NCBI GenBank assembly: GCA_020860805.1
Contig: JAJBTP010000058.1
Coordinates: 1-5,714, forward strand
From: Tannerellaceae bacterium
GTDB taxonomy: Bacteria; Bacteroidota; Bacteroidia; Bacteroidales; Tannerellaceae
Length of the DNA stretch: 5,714 nt
Direction of reading: 5' to 3'
How positions within the stretch are numbered: position 1 is the stretch's first letter; every line of letters starts with the position of its first letter. Below the pieces are notes generated by a model. The model was not told the DNA's origin, did not search any database, and worked only from the letters and a program-made list of their open reading frames with translations. A program made the translations under genes and the position numbers. Positions 1 through 5,714 of this stretch are shown here, in pieces.

Positions 1-4
1 CCTT

Positions 5-2608
5 ATGCATATCAGAACACTTTCCAGACTTATTGTAGTATTTTTTCTTATTTCCTGTAATGAGAAATACGACTATCCTTTTCAGAATCCAAATCTTCCC
101 GTTGAACAGCGTGTAGAGGATTTATTAAGCCGTATGACTCTGGAAGAAAAGGTTGTACAAATGACAAATGTGACCCCGGCTATCGAGAGATTGGGCATAC
201 CTCCGTACGATTGGTGGAATGAAGCATTACATGGTGTGGCCCGTGCAGGAAAGGCAACCGTTTTCCCACAGTCAATCGGGCTGGCTGCTACGTTTGATAC
301 CGACGACGTACATGAAACTTTTTCAATGATTAGTGATGAAGCACGTGCAAAATACTACCGGTACCAGCAGGAACATGAATATGACCGGTATAAAGGATTA
401 ACTTTCTGGACTCCGAATATTAATATATTCCGTGACCCTCGCTGGGGACGTGGAATGGAAACCTACGGGGAAGACCCATTTTTGACAGCCCGTATGGGGG
501 TAGCTGTTGTAAAAGGCCTGCAGGAAGGAGATGGCCCGGATTATTTTAAAACCCATGCCTGTGCAAAACATTATGCTGTACATAGTGGACCGGAATGGAA
601 TCGGCATGAATTTGATGTAAGCGTTTCTCAACGGGATATGTGGGAAACCTATCTGCCGGCTTTTGAAGTATTGGTAAAAGAAGGAAATGTGCAGGAAGTA
701 ATGTGTGGTTATAACCGGCTGAATGGTGAACCATGCTGTGCGAACGCTCACTTACTGATAGATATTTTACGGAATACATGGGATTATCAGGGACTGGTTG
801 TATCAGATTGTGGGGCTATTGATGATTTCTGGGTAAGAGACCCTCGTACCCCACGTCATGAAACACACCCGGATAAAGTGACAGCTTCTGTGGATGCACT
901 GTCTAAAGGTACCGATTTGGATTGTGGAAGTAACTATGGCTCTTTACTCACAGCTGTCAGAGAAGGACTTCTTTCGGAAGAACAGGTGGATATTTCTTTG
1001 CGTCGTTTATTAAAGGGACGTTTTGAACTGGGTATGTTTGACCCCTTGGAACAGGTAAGCTATAATAAGATACCTTATTCTGTGGTTGAAAGTCCGGAAC
1101 ATGTGCAGAAAGCCATTGATATGGCTCGTAAAAGTATTGTATTGATGAAAAACAAAAACAATACCTTACCGCTTTCCAAAGAAATTAAAAAAATAGCAGT
1201 TGTCGGACCGAATGCAGCAGATTCTACTATGTTATGGGCTAATTATAATGGTTATCCTACCCATACCGTAACGATTCTGGAAGGTATCAGGAATAAAGTT
1301 CCCGGAGCTGAAATTGTGTACGAACAAGGATGTGGCCACGTGTATGATTTTGTTATTAATGATTTGGTCGATCATGTTTTATCACCCTTGGGACAGGGTT
1401 TTGAAGCCGAGTTTTTCAATAATCCGGATTTTGAAGGAACTCCGGTATATGCAGGGAATGTAAAAGAGATTCATTATACAACCGGAGGAAATACACAATT
1501 TGCCCCGAATGTAAACCTGACAAATTTCTCTGCCCGTTTCAAAGGTGTTTTCGAAGCTCCGTTGCAGGGAGCTATCGAATTTGAACTATCGGGAAATGAT
1601 GGGTTCCGTCTTTTTATCGATGGTGAAAAAGTAGCCGAAATGTGGGAAAGCGAATATACTAACGAAAGACGGTATACTTTGCAGGCGGAAAAAGGAAAAA
1701 AATACGACCTGGTAATTGAATATATGCAACGCACCGGTAGTGCAGACCTGAACTTCCTGGTGGGGGTAAAAGAACCGGTTGACTTTAAAGGTACTGCTAA
1801 TAAAGTAAAAGACGCAGATGTTATTATCTATGTGGGAGGTATTTCTTCACGTCTGGAAGGCGAAGAGTTACCAATGTTTGCAGAAGGATTTAAGAAAGGT
1901 GACCGTACTTCTATTGAAATCCCAAAAGTACAACGGGAAATGGTGAAAGCATTAAAAGCAACAGGAAAGCCGGTCGTGTATGTATTATGTACAGGTAGTG
2001 CTATTGGTCTGGAATGGGAAGAACAAAATCTGGATGCTATTCTGAATGCATGGTATGGAGGACAGGAGGCAGGAACAGCAGTAGCGGATGTACTGTTTGG
2101 TGATTATAATCCGGCAGGACGTCTACCGGTAACTTTCTACCGTTCGGATGCACAACTTCCGGATTACGAAGATTACACGATGAAAGGACGTACTTACCGT
2201 TATATGACAGAAAAGCCTCTTTACCCGTTTGGGTATGGTTTAAGTTATACCACTTTCAACTATGGAGATGCTCAGCTGTCTAAAACAACTATTCGTCCGG
2301 ATGAACCGGTTACTTTAAAAGTAAATGTGCAGAATACCGGAAGTCTGGCAGGAGATGAAGTTGTACAGGTATATGTAAAAGAACTGCATAGACCGGAAGC
2401 GCCTGTAAAATCATTAAAAGGATTCAAACGAATACATATTCCTGCTGGTGAGACAGCAACTACTGAGATCATATTAGCTGCAAATGCTTTTGAATCATAC
2501 AATGAATCAACTCAAACCATGGTCGTAAAACCAGGAAAATATCAGATTCTATATGGTGGCTCTTCAGATGATAATGCTCTGAAAGCCCTGGATATAATAA
2601 TCGAATAA
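5..2608 (+). CDS. Exported lipoprotein GH3 glycoside hydrolase (beta-xylosidase/beta-glucosidase type) with PA14 insertion
   Basis: This predicted exo-acting glycosidase would release sugars from the non-reducing ends of beta-linked oligosaccharides. The N-terminus is a lipoprotein signal: basic MHIRTLSR, hydrophobic LIVVFFL, lipobox LISC with Cys18, so it is probably anchored in a periplasm-facing or surface membrane. The GH3 N-terminal barrel spans about residues 38-345, with WWNEALHGV (70-78), RDPRWGRGMETYGEDP (143-158), KH (188-189) and the nucleophile Asp268 in GLVVSD. The C-terminal sandwich starts near 378 and is interrupted by a PA14 domain (about 462-588). It resumes with LEGEELP (617-623), where the acid/base Glu probably lies, and GGQEAG (685-690). 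A fibronectin-III-like domain follows PLYPFGYGLSYTTF (738-751). The length is normal for PA14-containing GH3 enzymes and the frame is intact. WWNEALHG favours the beta-xylosidase-like branch, but the true substrate (xylo-, gluco- or arabino-oligosaccharides) is not settled by sequence. The start codon sits four bases from the window edge, so its promoter and ribosome site are not visible; the signal peptide supports this start. Confidence 0.96.
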   Translation: MHIRTLSRLIVVFFLISCNEKYDYPFQNPNLPVEQRVEDLLSRMTLEEKVVQMTNVTPAIERLGIPPYDWWNEALHGVARAGKATVFPQSIGLAATFDTDDVHETFSMISDEARAKYYRYQQEHEYDRYKGLTFWTPNINIFRDPRWGRGMETYGEDPFLTARMGVAVVKGLQEGDGPDYFKTHACAKHYAVHSGPEWNRHEFDVSVSQRDMWETYLPAFEVLVKEGNVQEVMCGYNRLNGEPCCANAHLLIDILRNTWDYQGLVVSDCGAIDDFWVRDPRTPRHETHPDKVTASVDALSKGTDLDCGSNYGSLLTAVREGLLSEEQVDISLRRLLKGRFELGMFDPLEQVSYNKIPYSVVESPEHVQKAIDMARKSIVLMKNKNNTLPLSKEIKKIAVVGPNAADSTMLWANYNGYPTHTVTILEGIRNKVPGAEIVYEQGCGHVYDFVINDLVDHVLSPLGQGFEAEFFNNPDFEGTPVYAGNVKEIHYTTGGNTQFAPNVNLTNFSARFKGVFEAPLQGAIEFELSGNDGFRLFIDGEKVAEMWESEYTNERRYTLQAEKGKKYDLVIEYMQRTGSADLNFLVGVKEPVDFKGTANKVKDADVIIYVGGISSRLEGEELPMFAEGFKKGDRTSIEIPKVQREMVKALKATGKPVVYVLCTGSAIGLEWEEQNLDAILNAWYGGQEAGTAVADVLFGDYNPAGRLPVTFYRSDAQLPDYEDYTMKGRTYRYMTEKPLYPFGYGLSYTTFNYGDAQLSKTTIRPDEPVTLKVNVQNTGSLAGDEVVQVYVKELHRPEAPVKSLKGFKRIHIPAGETATTEIILAANAFESYNESTQTMVVKPGKYQILYGGSSDDNALKALDIIIE

Positions 2609-2630
2609 GATTTTTTATAAATAAAGAAAG

Positions 2631-2648
2631 GTTGTCCAAAAAGGACGA
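2631..2648 (+). terminator. Weak terminator-like hairpin after the GH3 gene
   Basis: A 4-base perfect stem, GTCC (2634-2637) with GGAC (2643-2646), surrounds an AAAAA loop and gains two more pairs if a T-G wobble is allowed. It lies about 22 bases past the glycosidase stop. The downstream bases are A-rich, not T-rich, so it is not a classical intrinsic terminator. The shape resembles a worn version of the GTCC-AAAAA-GGAC hairpins that I recall as common at gene ends in Bacteroides; that comparison is from memory, not measured. Confidence 0.35.
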
Positions 2649-2667
2649 ATAAAAGAATCAATAAGGA

Positions 2668-2729
2668 AACGCAGAAATAGGATATTTCATTTATCTGATA
2701 ATTAGATTTTTGAAGTCTATTTCTGCGTT
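2668..2729. repeat. Perfect 13-base inverted repeat forming a long hairpin, possible bidirectional terminator or intergenic repeat
   Basis: AACGCAGAAATAG (2668-2680) is the exact reverse complement of CTATTTCTGCGTT (2717-2729). The 36-base interior contains further pairing: TTCA (2686-2689) with TGAA (2711-2714), and ATCT (2693-2696) with AGAT (2704-2707) around a 7-base loop. Together these suggest one extended, nested hairpin, symmetrical for both strands and placed between convergent genes. No strong T-tract follows on either strand, so termination is an inference. The CGCAGA-type arms and the neighbouring direct repeats also fit a dispersed intergenic repeat element. Confidence 0.6.
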
Positions 2730-2756
2730 AATCTGTGCTTTCCGGGTAATCTGCGT
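2722..2756. repeat. Short direct repeats of TCTGCGT / TAATCTG
   Basis: TCTGCGT occurs at 2722-2728 and again at 2750-2756, with a variant TCTGTG at 2732-2737. TAATCTG occurs at 2729-2735 and 2747-2753. The inverse of the same core, ACGCAGA, is at 2669-2675 inside the left arm of the hairpin. The words are short, so chance cannot be fully excluded, but their clustering beside the inverted repeat suggests one repetitive element. Confidence 0.4.
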
Positions 2757-2763
2757 GCTATTC

Positions 2764-4026
2764 CTATTTGATTTCAATCGTACCCAGTGTCAGGAATTCT
2801 TTTTCTTTGGAGAGTCTGAAAATGAGTGATTCTTTCTTTTCTTCAGTCTGTGAATAGCGGGTGTAGATATCCATATAAATCATGACCGGTTCTTTTAGTG
2901 TTTGTTCATGGCTACCGAAATAGTCGGCGTGGATAGTATAGGTTCCTTTGATAGCCTGTTTTAACATAAACTCTTCCGGTCCGAATCCCTGTGTGAAATC
3001 CCGTGACATAGTACCCCGTATGCGGGTAGAACGGTTAGAATACTTACAAGTTTCTCCCAGGGGGTCAGTAACCCATAAATCAATATCTGTATTGTCGGTA
3101 CTCCATCCTACCACTATCCGGATATCAACCGGTAAATTTTCCAATAAGCGGGAATCTATATGGCTTATTTTTACTTTTTTCTTTTTCTGTTCAGCCCACA
3201 TAATTATTTCATTCATTTCTGTAACAGCAATTACTTCTATTTCCGGGAAACGGTCGTCCCAGGGTTGCAGAGTAATATCATATAACAGATCAACAGCCCG
3301 TTGGTATTCAGCATGTTGCTTATAAGCATGTGTCAAATCACGGAGAGACTGTGCTTCTTCGGGACGCAATTCCTTAACCCGTTCGAAGATAAAGATAGCC
3401 GGTTCCGTATAATTCCACTGCAACAGATAGTATCCTAATCCACGAAGTAATTTATGATTTTCCAGTTCCAGTTCTGCCAGGTTGGAAAGAATCAGAAAAG
3501 CTTCGCCCTTTAATCCTTTTTGCCGGAAGAGTGTGGCAACATCTGTATAGAAAGCAGGATTATCCCTGTGCCCCTTTCTCAGCTCCAGGTAAGTAGAGTA
3601 ATAGTTACTGACAGCAATTGTATTGAAAACCTTTATATATTTTTCCTGTTGCAATTTTTCTTCCAACCGGATAGTAGAAATAAAATCAGGAGAAGGATAT
3701 AAATGAGTGAACGTGGGAGTGGAATCTGTAGGTTTTCTTTCCGGTTCCTCTTCATACATTTCAGTACTCATGGAACTGTAATCAGCTGTATACTCTTCCA
3801 CAACAGCCAGCATCTCCATAACTACCGGTTCGTCATTCTGGATATTTATTATTTCGTCGGAAACCTGGGGAATAAAAGATTGAGTAGGAGGCGGTACAGT
3901 TTTATTAGATACATTTTCCTGAATATCTGAATATTCAAACCATTCTTCAGTAGGCTTGAATAGAGAAGTATCATACGAGTGTTTAACTCCTTTCCACCAC
4001 TTTTTACGTTCCTCGAATAACCTCAC
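2764..4026 (-). CDS. Remnant 4: TPR-like and DUF2135-type C-terminal fragment (420 residues from GTG)
   Basis: This stretch is in the same frame as the VWA fragment; between them lie only the TAA and eight sense codons (KEAHTEYV). The listed start is a GTG at 4024-4026, probably an internal Val codon. Fragment residues 1-30 are LFEERKKWWKG-rich helix; 31-125 are acidic/proline linker; about 155-253 form TPR-like helices (NPAFYTDVATLFRQKGLKGE, then a pair with EPAIFIFERVKELRPEEA and YQRAVDLLYDITL). Residues about 300-400 match the DUF2135/YfaP pattern: VVGWSTDNTDIDLWVTDPLG, DFTQGFGPEEFMLKQA, GTYTIHADYFGS. No hydrophobic membrane segment is visible. Translation could restart here after the TAA, but there is no ATG in frame and no well-placed ribosome site. 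The stop is TAG. Confidence 0.72.
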   Translation of the reverse strand: MRLFEERKKWWKGVKHSYDTSLFKPTEEWFEYSDIQENVSNKTVPPPTQSFIPQVSDEIINIQNDEPVVMEMLAVVEEYTADYSSMSTEMYEEEPERKPTDSTPTFTHLYPSPDFISTIRLEEKLQQEKYIKVFNTIAVSNYYSTYLELRKGHRDNPAFYTDVATLFRQKGLKGEAFLILSNLAELELENHKLLRGLGYYLLQWNYTEPAIFIFERVKELRPEEAQSLRDLTHAYKQHAEYQRAVDLLYDITLQPWDDRFPEIEVIAVTEMNEIIMWAEQKKKKVKISHIDSRLLENLPVDIRIVVGWSTDNTDIDLWVTDPLGETCKYSNRSTRIRGTMSRDFTQGFGPEEFMLKQAIKGTYTIHADYFGSHEQTLKEPVMIYMDIYTRYSQTEEKKESLIFRLSKEKEFLTLGTIEIK

Positions 4027-4050
4027 TACATATTCCGTATGTGCCTCTTT

Positions 4051-4053
4051 TTA
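4051..4053 (-). other. In-frame TAA nonsense codon in the Lys-rich helix
   Basis: The minus-strand codons read AAT AAA GCC AAA TAA AAA GAG GCA CAT, with coding content continuing in the same frame to 2764. A CAA, AAA or GAA codon mutated to TAA is the simplest origin in this charged helical stretch. It separates the VWA part from the TPR/DUF2135 part. Confidence 0.85.
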
Positions 4054-4929
4054 TTTGGCTTTATTTTTTTGTGTCTTCTCTTTTAGTCGTTGATACTCTT
4101 TCATTAATTCTTCGGGCGGTGTTATATGATATTTTACATAATCTTCTACGCGATCCAGAACGATCAATGAGGTCGTACGTGTTACTATATTATATTTTTT
4201 TGCTAAACGGGTAATCTCTTCTTCATTTGCTTTATAATCTATATCCAATGCTGCCAGCCAGGTTGTTGCCCAAAGCCGTTCAGCTATTCCACTCTCGCTA
4301 CTTTGCTTTTCTGTATCTAATACAATAGAAAGGGTTTCTGTCGATTTTGCATCATAGCCAAATACCAGTTCAATTTTTGCCTGATGGGTCTTTAGTTTAC
4401 CGGTAACTCCTATCCCTGAAGTAGGAGATATAGGAGTAGAAAGAAATGTCAGATCTGTAATTTCATGGGTATTATAATTCGCAGATAGTAACCGGTAAGG
4501 TTGATGAAGTAATTGAGTGGCAGCTTCTTCATAAGAAGTTTGGTTCAGGTTTATAGCTGTCCCTCCACTCTGGTTCGCCATATGTTTTAACAGTGCATTA
4601 TCTGTACCTATGTCAGAAGAAATACAGTAAATTGGGGTAGAACCGGTTTGCGGAATGGATTCTCCGATAGTACTGATACCATCTGTAAAAAATAAAATTA
4701 ATTCACTGTCTGACCGGTTTAAATCCAGTTTTCCTAATTGTGTTGCTCCATCATAAATAACATTCCGGAGCTGTTCTTTCAATTCTATCCAGTTTCCTTG
4801 TTGTACACTAAAGGTTTTAGTTGTAGTCCTGAGACAATTAACTAAATGTAATTGTATCCGGACATTATTTAATTCTTTAAAATACTTGTCAAGTAATTCT
4901 ATTTCTTTGTTTCTGTTTTTATTTTCCAT
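4051..4929 (-). CDS. Remnant 3: VWA domain fragment (292 residues from ATG)
   Basis: This piece carries most of a von Willebrand factor A domain: strand VRIQLHLVN, the second MIDAS element in YDGATQLGKLD (Thr63 of the fragment), and the third in LILFFTDGIST (Asp83), followed by TPIYCISSD and NQSGGTAINL. The part after about residue 215 reads LWATTWLAALDIDYKANEEE and then VTRTTSLIVLDRVEDYVKY, the usual tail of VIT/VWA proteins. The apparent ATG at 4929 lies inside the domain: the codons just upstream, in the same frame, read IYWDCSLS, which is the first MIDAS motif DxSxS. A protein starting at this ATG would lack the metal-binding aspartate, so it is a remnant, not a true gene. It ends at a TAA in the Lys-rich stretch KEKTQKNKAK. 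Confidence 0.7.
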   Translation of the reverse strand: MENKNRNKEIELLDKYFKELNNVRIQLHLVNCLRTTTKTFSVQQGNWIELKEQLRNVIYDGATQLGKLDLNRSDSELILFFTDGISTIGESIPQTGSTPIYCISSDIGTDNALLKHMANQSGGTAINLNQTSYEEAATQLLHQPYRLLSANYNTHEITDLTFLSTPISPTSGIGVTGKLKTHQAKIELVFGYDAKSTETLSIVLDTEKQSSESGIAERLWATTWLAALDIDYKANEEEITRLAKKYNIVTRTTSLIVLDRVEDYVKYHITPPEELMKEYQRLKEKTQKNKAK

Positions 4930-5000
4930 AGAGAGCGAACAATCCCAATAAATATCTATCTGTTTGGGAGTTTTCCGCAGACGTTTAGGACTTTTGGGCT

Positions 5001-5342
5001 TCAGATAGGAATAAAAAAGACTTCATTTTCTTTGCTTCCCTTTTCGATAAAAGTAAGAGATTCTTTTTCAAACGGAATGGCCAGCAGTAATTCTCCTTCC
5101 GGAATGAGAGAAGGTGACTGCCAGGTAAATGAATAGTCGGTGATTTCTTTACTGAAATGACAATCTTCATGAGGCGCCTGAATAATCCGGGGTTTGCTTT
5201 CCGGATGGAAGACGGAAGTAGTTAAAGAAAAATGTTCTAATGGATTTTTATATCCTAACGGCAAATGATAATAGAAATTACTGTTTTTTACCAGAAGAGG
5301 TTGTTCGTAACCAATAACAATTCGTCTTTCGCCGTTGGGAGG
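5001..5342 (-). pseudogene. Remnant 2: end of VIT domain and beta-rich linker
   Basis: This segment continues in the same frame as the VIT fragment, directly after the TGA, beginning PPNGERRIVIGYEQPLLV and running through LPLGYKNPLEHFSLTTSV to KENEVFFIPI before a TGA at 5001-5003. It lacks an ATG; the first possible initiator is a TTG at 5264, which is really an internal Leu codon. It is therefore not a credible separate gene. The content (a YKNPLEHFSLTTSV strand pattern and hydrophobic/charged alternation) matches the region that joins VIT to VWA in this protein type. Its end is set by the frameshift, not by a natural terminus. Confidence 0.75.
5004..5022 (-). other. One-base frameshift window with a T6 run
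   Basis: The upstream frame is closed by TGA at 5001-5003 and the downstream frame is closed by TGA at 5023-5025, so the shift must lie between them. The only homopolymer there is six T on the minus strand (5013-5018). Restoring a seventh T gives NEVFFYSYLKPKSPKRLRK, running straight into IYWDCSLS. A loss of one base after ATC, near 5004, would give FFIPI followed by one new residue and KPKSPK and cannot be excluded. Confidence 0.85.
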
Positions 5343-5345
5343 TCA
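5343..5345 (-). other. In-frame TGA nonsense codon in the VIT domain
   Basis: On the minus strand the codons read CGT ATC TAT CCG TGA CCT CCC AAC. Sense coding continues in the same frame for 113 more codons with VIT-like content, so this is a substitution rather than a frameshift. A Leu TTA changed to TGA is the simplest origin, because this position after ARIYP is usually hydrophobic as I recall the family. Confidence 0.85.
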
Positions 5346-5708
5346 CGGATAGATACGTGCCCGGACGTTCTTTCCTTCTGTTTGTTCTAAAAGAGCTGGG
5401 TCAATCTGTTGACGTATAACATCTTCAAATACTTTTCTGCCTTTCGCTTTTTCAACAGTAACTCCTTCCCGTAGTTTCCCATCAATATCCAGAGCGAAAC
5501 GGGAAATTGTACAACCTTCCGGAAGAGGAAAATTAAACTCAACTTCCAGAATTCGATTATTAGTATTATGGAAAACTAATTCCCAGGTAGTAATAGAAAC
5601 CGGACCGGCAATCTGAATGTCGGTTTTTACCTGAACTAACCGGATAGGAGTTTCATCCATATCCAGTTTTTTAACAAGGATAGTAGATTCAATAAAAGGA
5701 GTATTCAT
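5343..5708 (-). CDS. Remnant 1: VIT domain fragment (121 residues)
   Basis: This N-terminal piece of the broken gene encodes a VIT (vault protein inter-alpha-trypsin) domain. Recognisable features are VKTDIQIAGPVSITTWELVF, the NFPLPEG turn, DIDGKLREG, VEKAKGRKVFEDVIRQQIDPALLEQ, and ARIYP just before the stop. The stop is a TGA where the family continues without a break; the next codons in the same frame read PPNGERRIVIGYEQP, a normal VIT ending. If translated alone it would yield a truncated domain of doubtful stability. The window ends six bases beyond the ATG, so ribosome site and promoter are not seen. Confidence 0.7.
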   Translation of the reverse strand: MNTPFIESTILVKKLDMDETPIRLVQVKTDIQIAGPVSITTWELVFHNTNNRILEVEFNFPLPEGCTISRFALDIDGKLREGVTVEKAKGRKVFEDVIRQQIDPALLEQTEGKNVRARIYP

Positions 5709-5714
5709 AAATGT

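Larger units (their letters stand above)
2609..2763. other. Convergent intergenic spacer
   Basis: This 155-base AT-rich gap separates the stop codon of the glycosidase (TAA) from that of the leftward VIT/VWA gene (TAG on the minus strand). I see no open reading frame or RNA gene here. It holds a short hairpin near the glycosidase end, a long perfect inverted repeat in the middle, and short direct repeats next to the VIT/VWA gene end. The two genes run towards each other, so a transcription-termination role for both strands is expected. Confidence 0.9.
2764..5708 (-). pseudogene. Interrupted gene for a VIT-VWA-TPR-DUF2135 protein (three lesions)
   Basis: Read leftward from ATG at 5708, this was one gene. 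It is 2945 bases long, one short of a multiple of three, and adding one base gives 981 codons plus a TAG stop. Restored domain order: VIT (about residues 1-140), beta-rich linker (about 141-250), VWA (about 250-420) with MIDAS residues DCSLS (Asp256-Ser260), Thr323 and Asp343, a Lys-rich helix near 535-575, an acidic low-complexity linker, TPR-like helices (about 716-815), and a DUF2135/YfaP-like domain (about 861-965). Lesions are TGA at codon 122, a one-base loss in 5004-5022, and TAA at codon 553. Coding quality is otherwise undamaged on both sides of each break, so inactivation is recent or the breaks are sequence errors. In the family, VIT plus VWA suggests a metal-dependent adhesion or binding protein; the exact role is unknown. 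No signal peptide follows this ATG, and the frame is open to the window edge, so the true start may lie further upstream. Confidence 0.88.

Noticed and set aside
398..779. Two minus-strand open frames opposite the GH3 catalytic barrel
   Set aside because: The plus strand here encodes conserved GH3 motifs, so these are antisense shadows.
1474..1734. Minus-strand open frame opposite the PA14 domain
   Set aside because: Antisense to a recognised domain, without features of its own.
2272..2502. Minus-strand open frame opposite the fibronectin-III-like domain
   Set aside because: Antisense to a recognised domain; no signal, motif or promoter supports it.
2609..2763. Small RNA, riboswitch or attachment site in the spacer
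   Set aside because: Only hairpins and short repeats are seen; no promoter, conserved RNA motif, tRNA end or integrase is visible.
2948..3325. Plus-strand open frame of 125 codons
   Set aside because: It lies wholly antisense to the DUF2135/TPR coding region, has no recognisable domain, and its composition is that of a complementary shadow.
3520..3930. Two adjacent plus-strand open frames of 60 and 75 codons
   Set aside because: Both are antisense to the linker/TPR part of the VIT/VWA gene and look like non-protein sequence.
4985..5170. Minus-strand open frame of 61 codons overlapping the linker
   Set aside because: It is the remaining minus-strand frame, matching neither the VIT nor the VWA frame, and its residues show no domain, while the overlapping frame fits the protein.
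2764..5708. Alternative genetic code or stop-codon recoding explaining the breaks
   Set aside because: The internal stops are TGA and TAA, the natural ends of the two genes are TAG and TAA, and one break is a frameshift. No single reassignment explains all three, and the glycosidase needs none.

Overview
The window looks like chromosomal DNA of a Bacteroidales bacterium (Bacteroides, Parabacteroides or a close relative). The reasons are its AT-leaning composition, a lipoprotein-type GH3 glycosidase of the kind common in gut Bacteroidetes, a large VIT/VWA protein ending in a DUF2135-type domain, and an intergenic hairpin-rich spacer. The genus cannot be fixed from the sequence alone.

Layout: positions 5-2608 (+ strand) hold one intact gene for an 867-residue exported family 3 glycoside hydrolase with a PA14 insertion and a C-terminal fibronectin-III-like domain. 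It resembles the beta-xylosidase/beta-glucosidase branch. Positions 2609-2763 are a 155-base spacer between convergent genes. It carries a weak terminator-like hairpin just after the glycosidase, then a perfect 13-base inverted repeat, then short direct repeats. Positions 5708 down to 2764 (- strand) hold what was clearly one long gene for a protein of about 981 residues with the order VIT, VWA, TPR-like helices, DUF2135/YfaP-like domain.

That second gene is broken in three places: an in-frame TGA (5343-5345), a one-base frameshift confined to 5004-5022 (most likely a T7 to T6 contraction), and an in-frame TAA (4051-4053). Repairing these three single-base events restores one continuous reading frame in which the split metal-binding (MIDAS) motif of the VWA domain is whole again. 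The sequence therefore supports either a recently inactivated gene or a copy with sequencing errors, not four separate small genes. Two different internal stop codons, with TAA and TAG as the terminal stops of the two genes, argue against simple genetic-code reassignment.

The two genes are convergent, so they are not co-transcribed, and nothing seen links their functions. The glycosidase would act on oligosaccharides outside the cytoplasm. The VIT/VWA protein family is poorly characterised. I see no RNA gene, CRISPR array, insertion sequence or phage gene. No clearly new system is supported; the best lead is the triply interrupted VIT/VWA gene.
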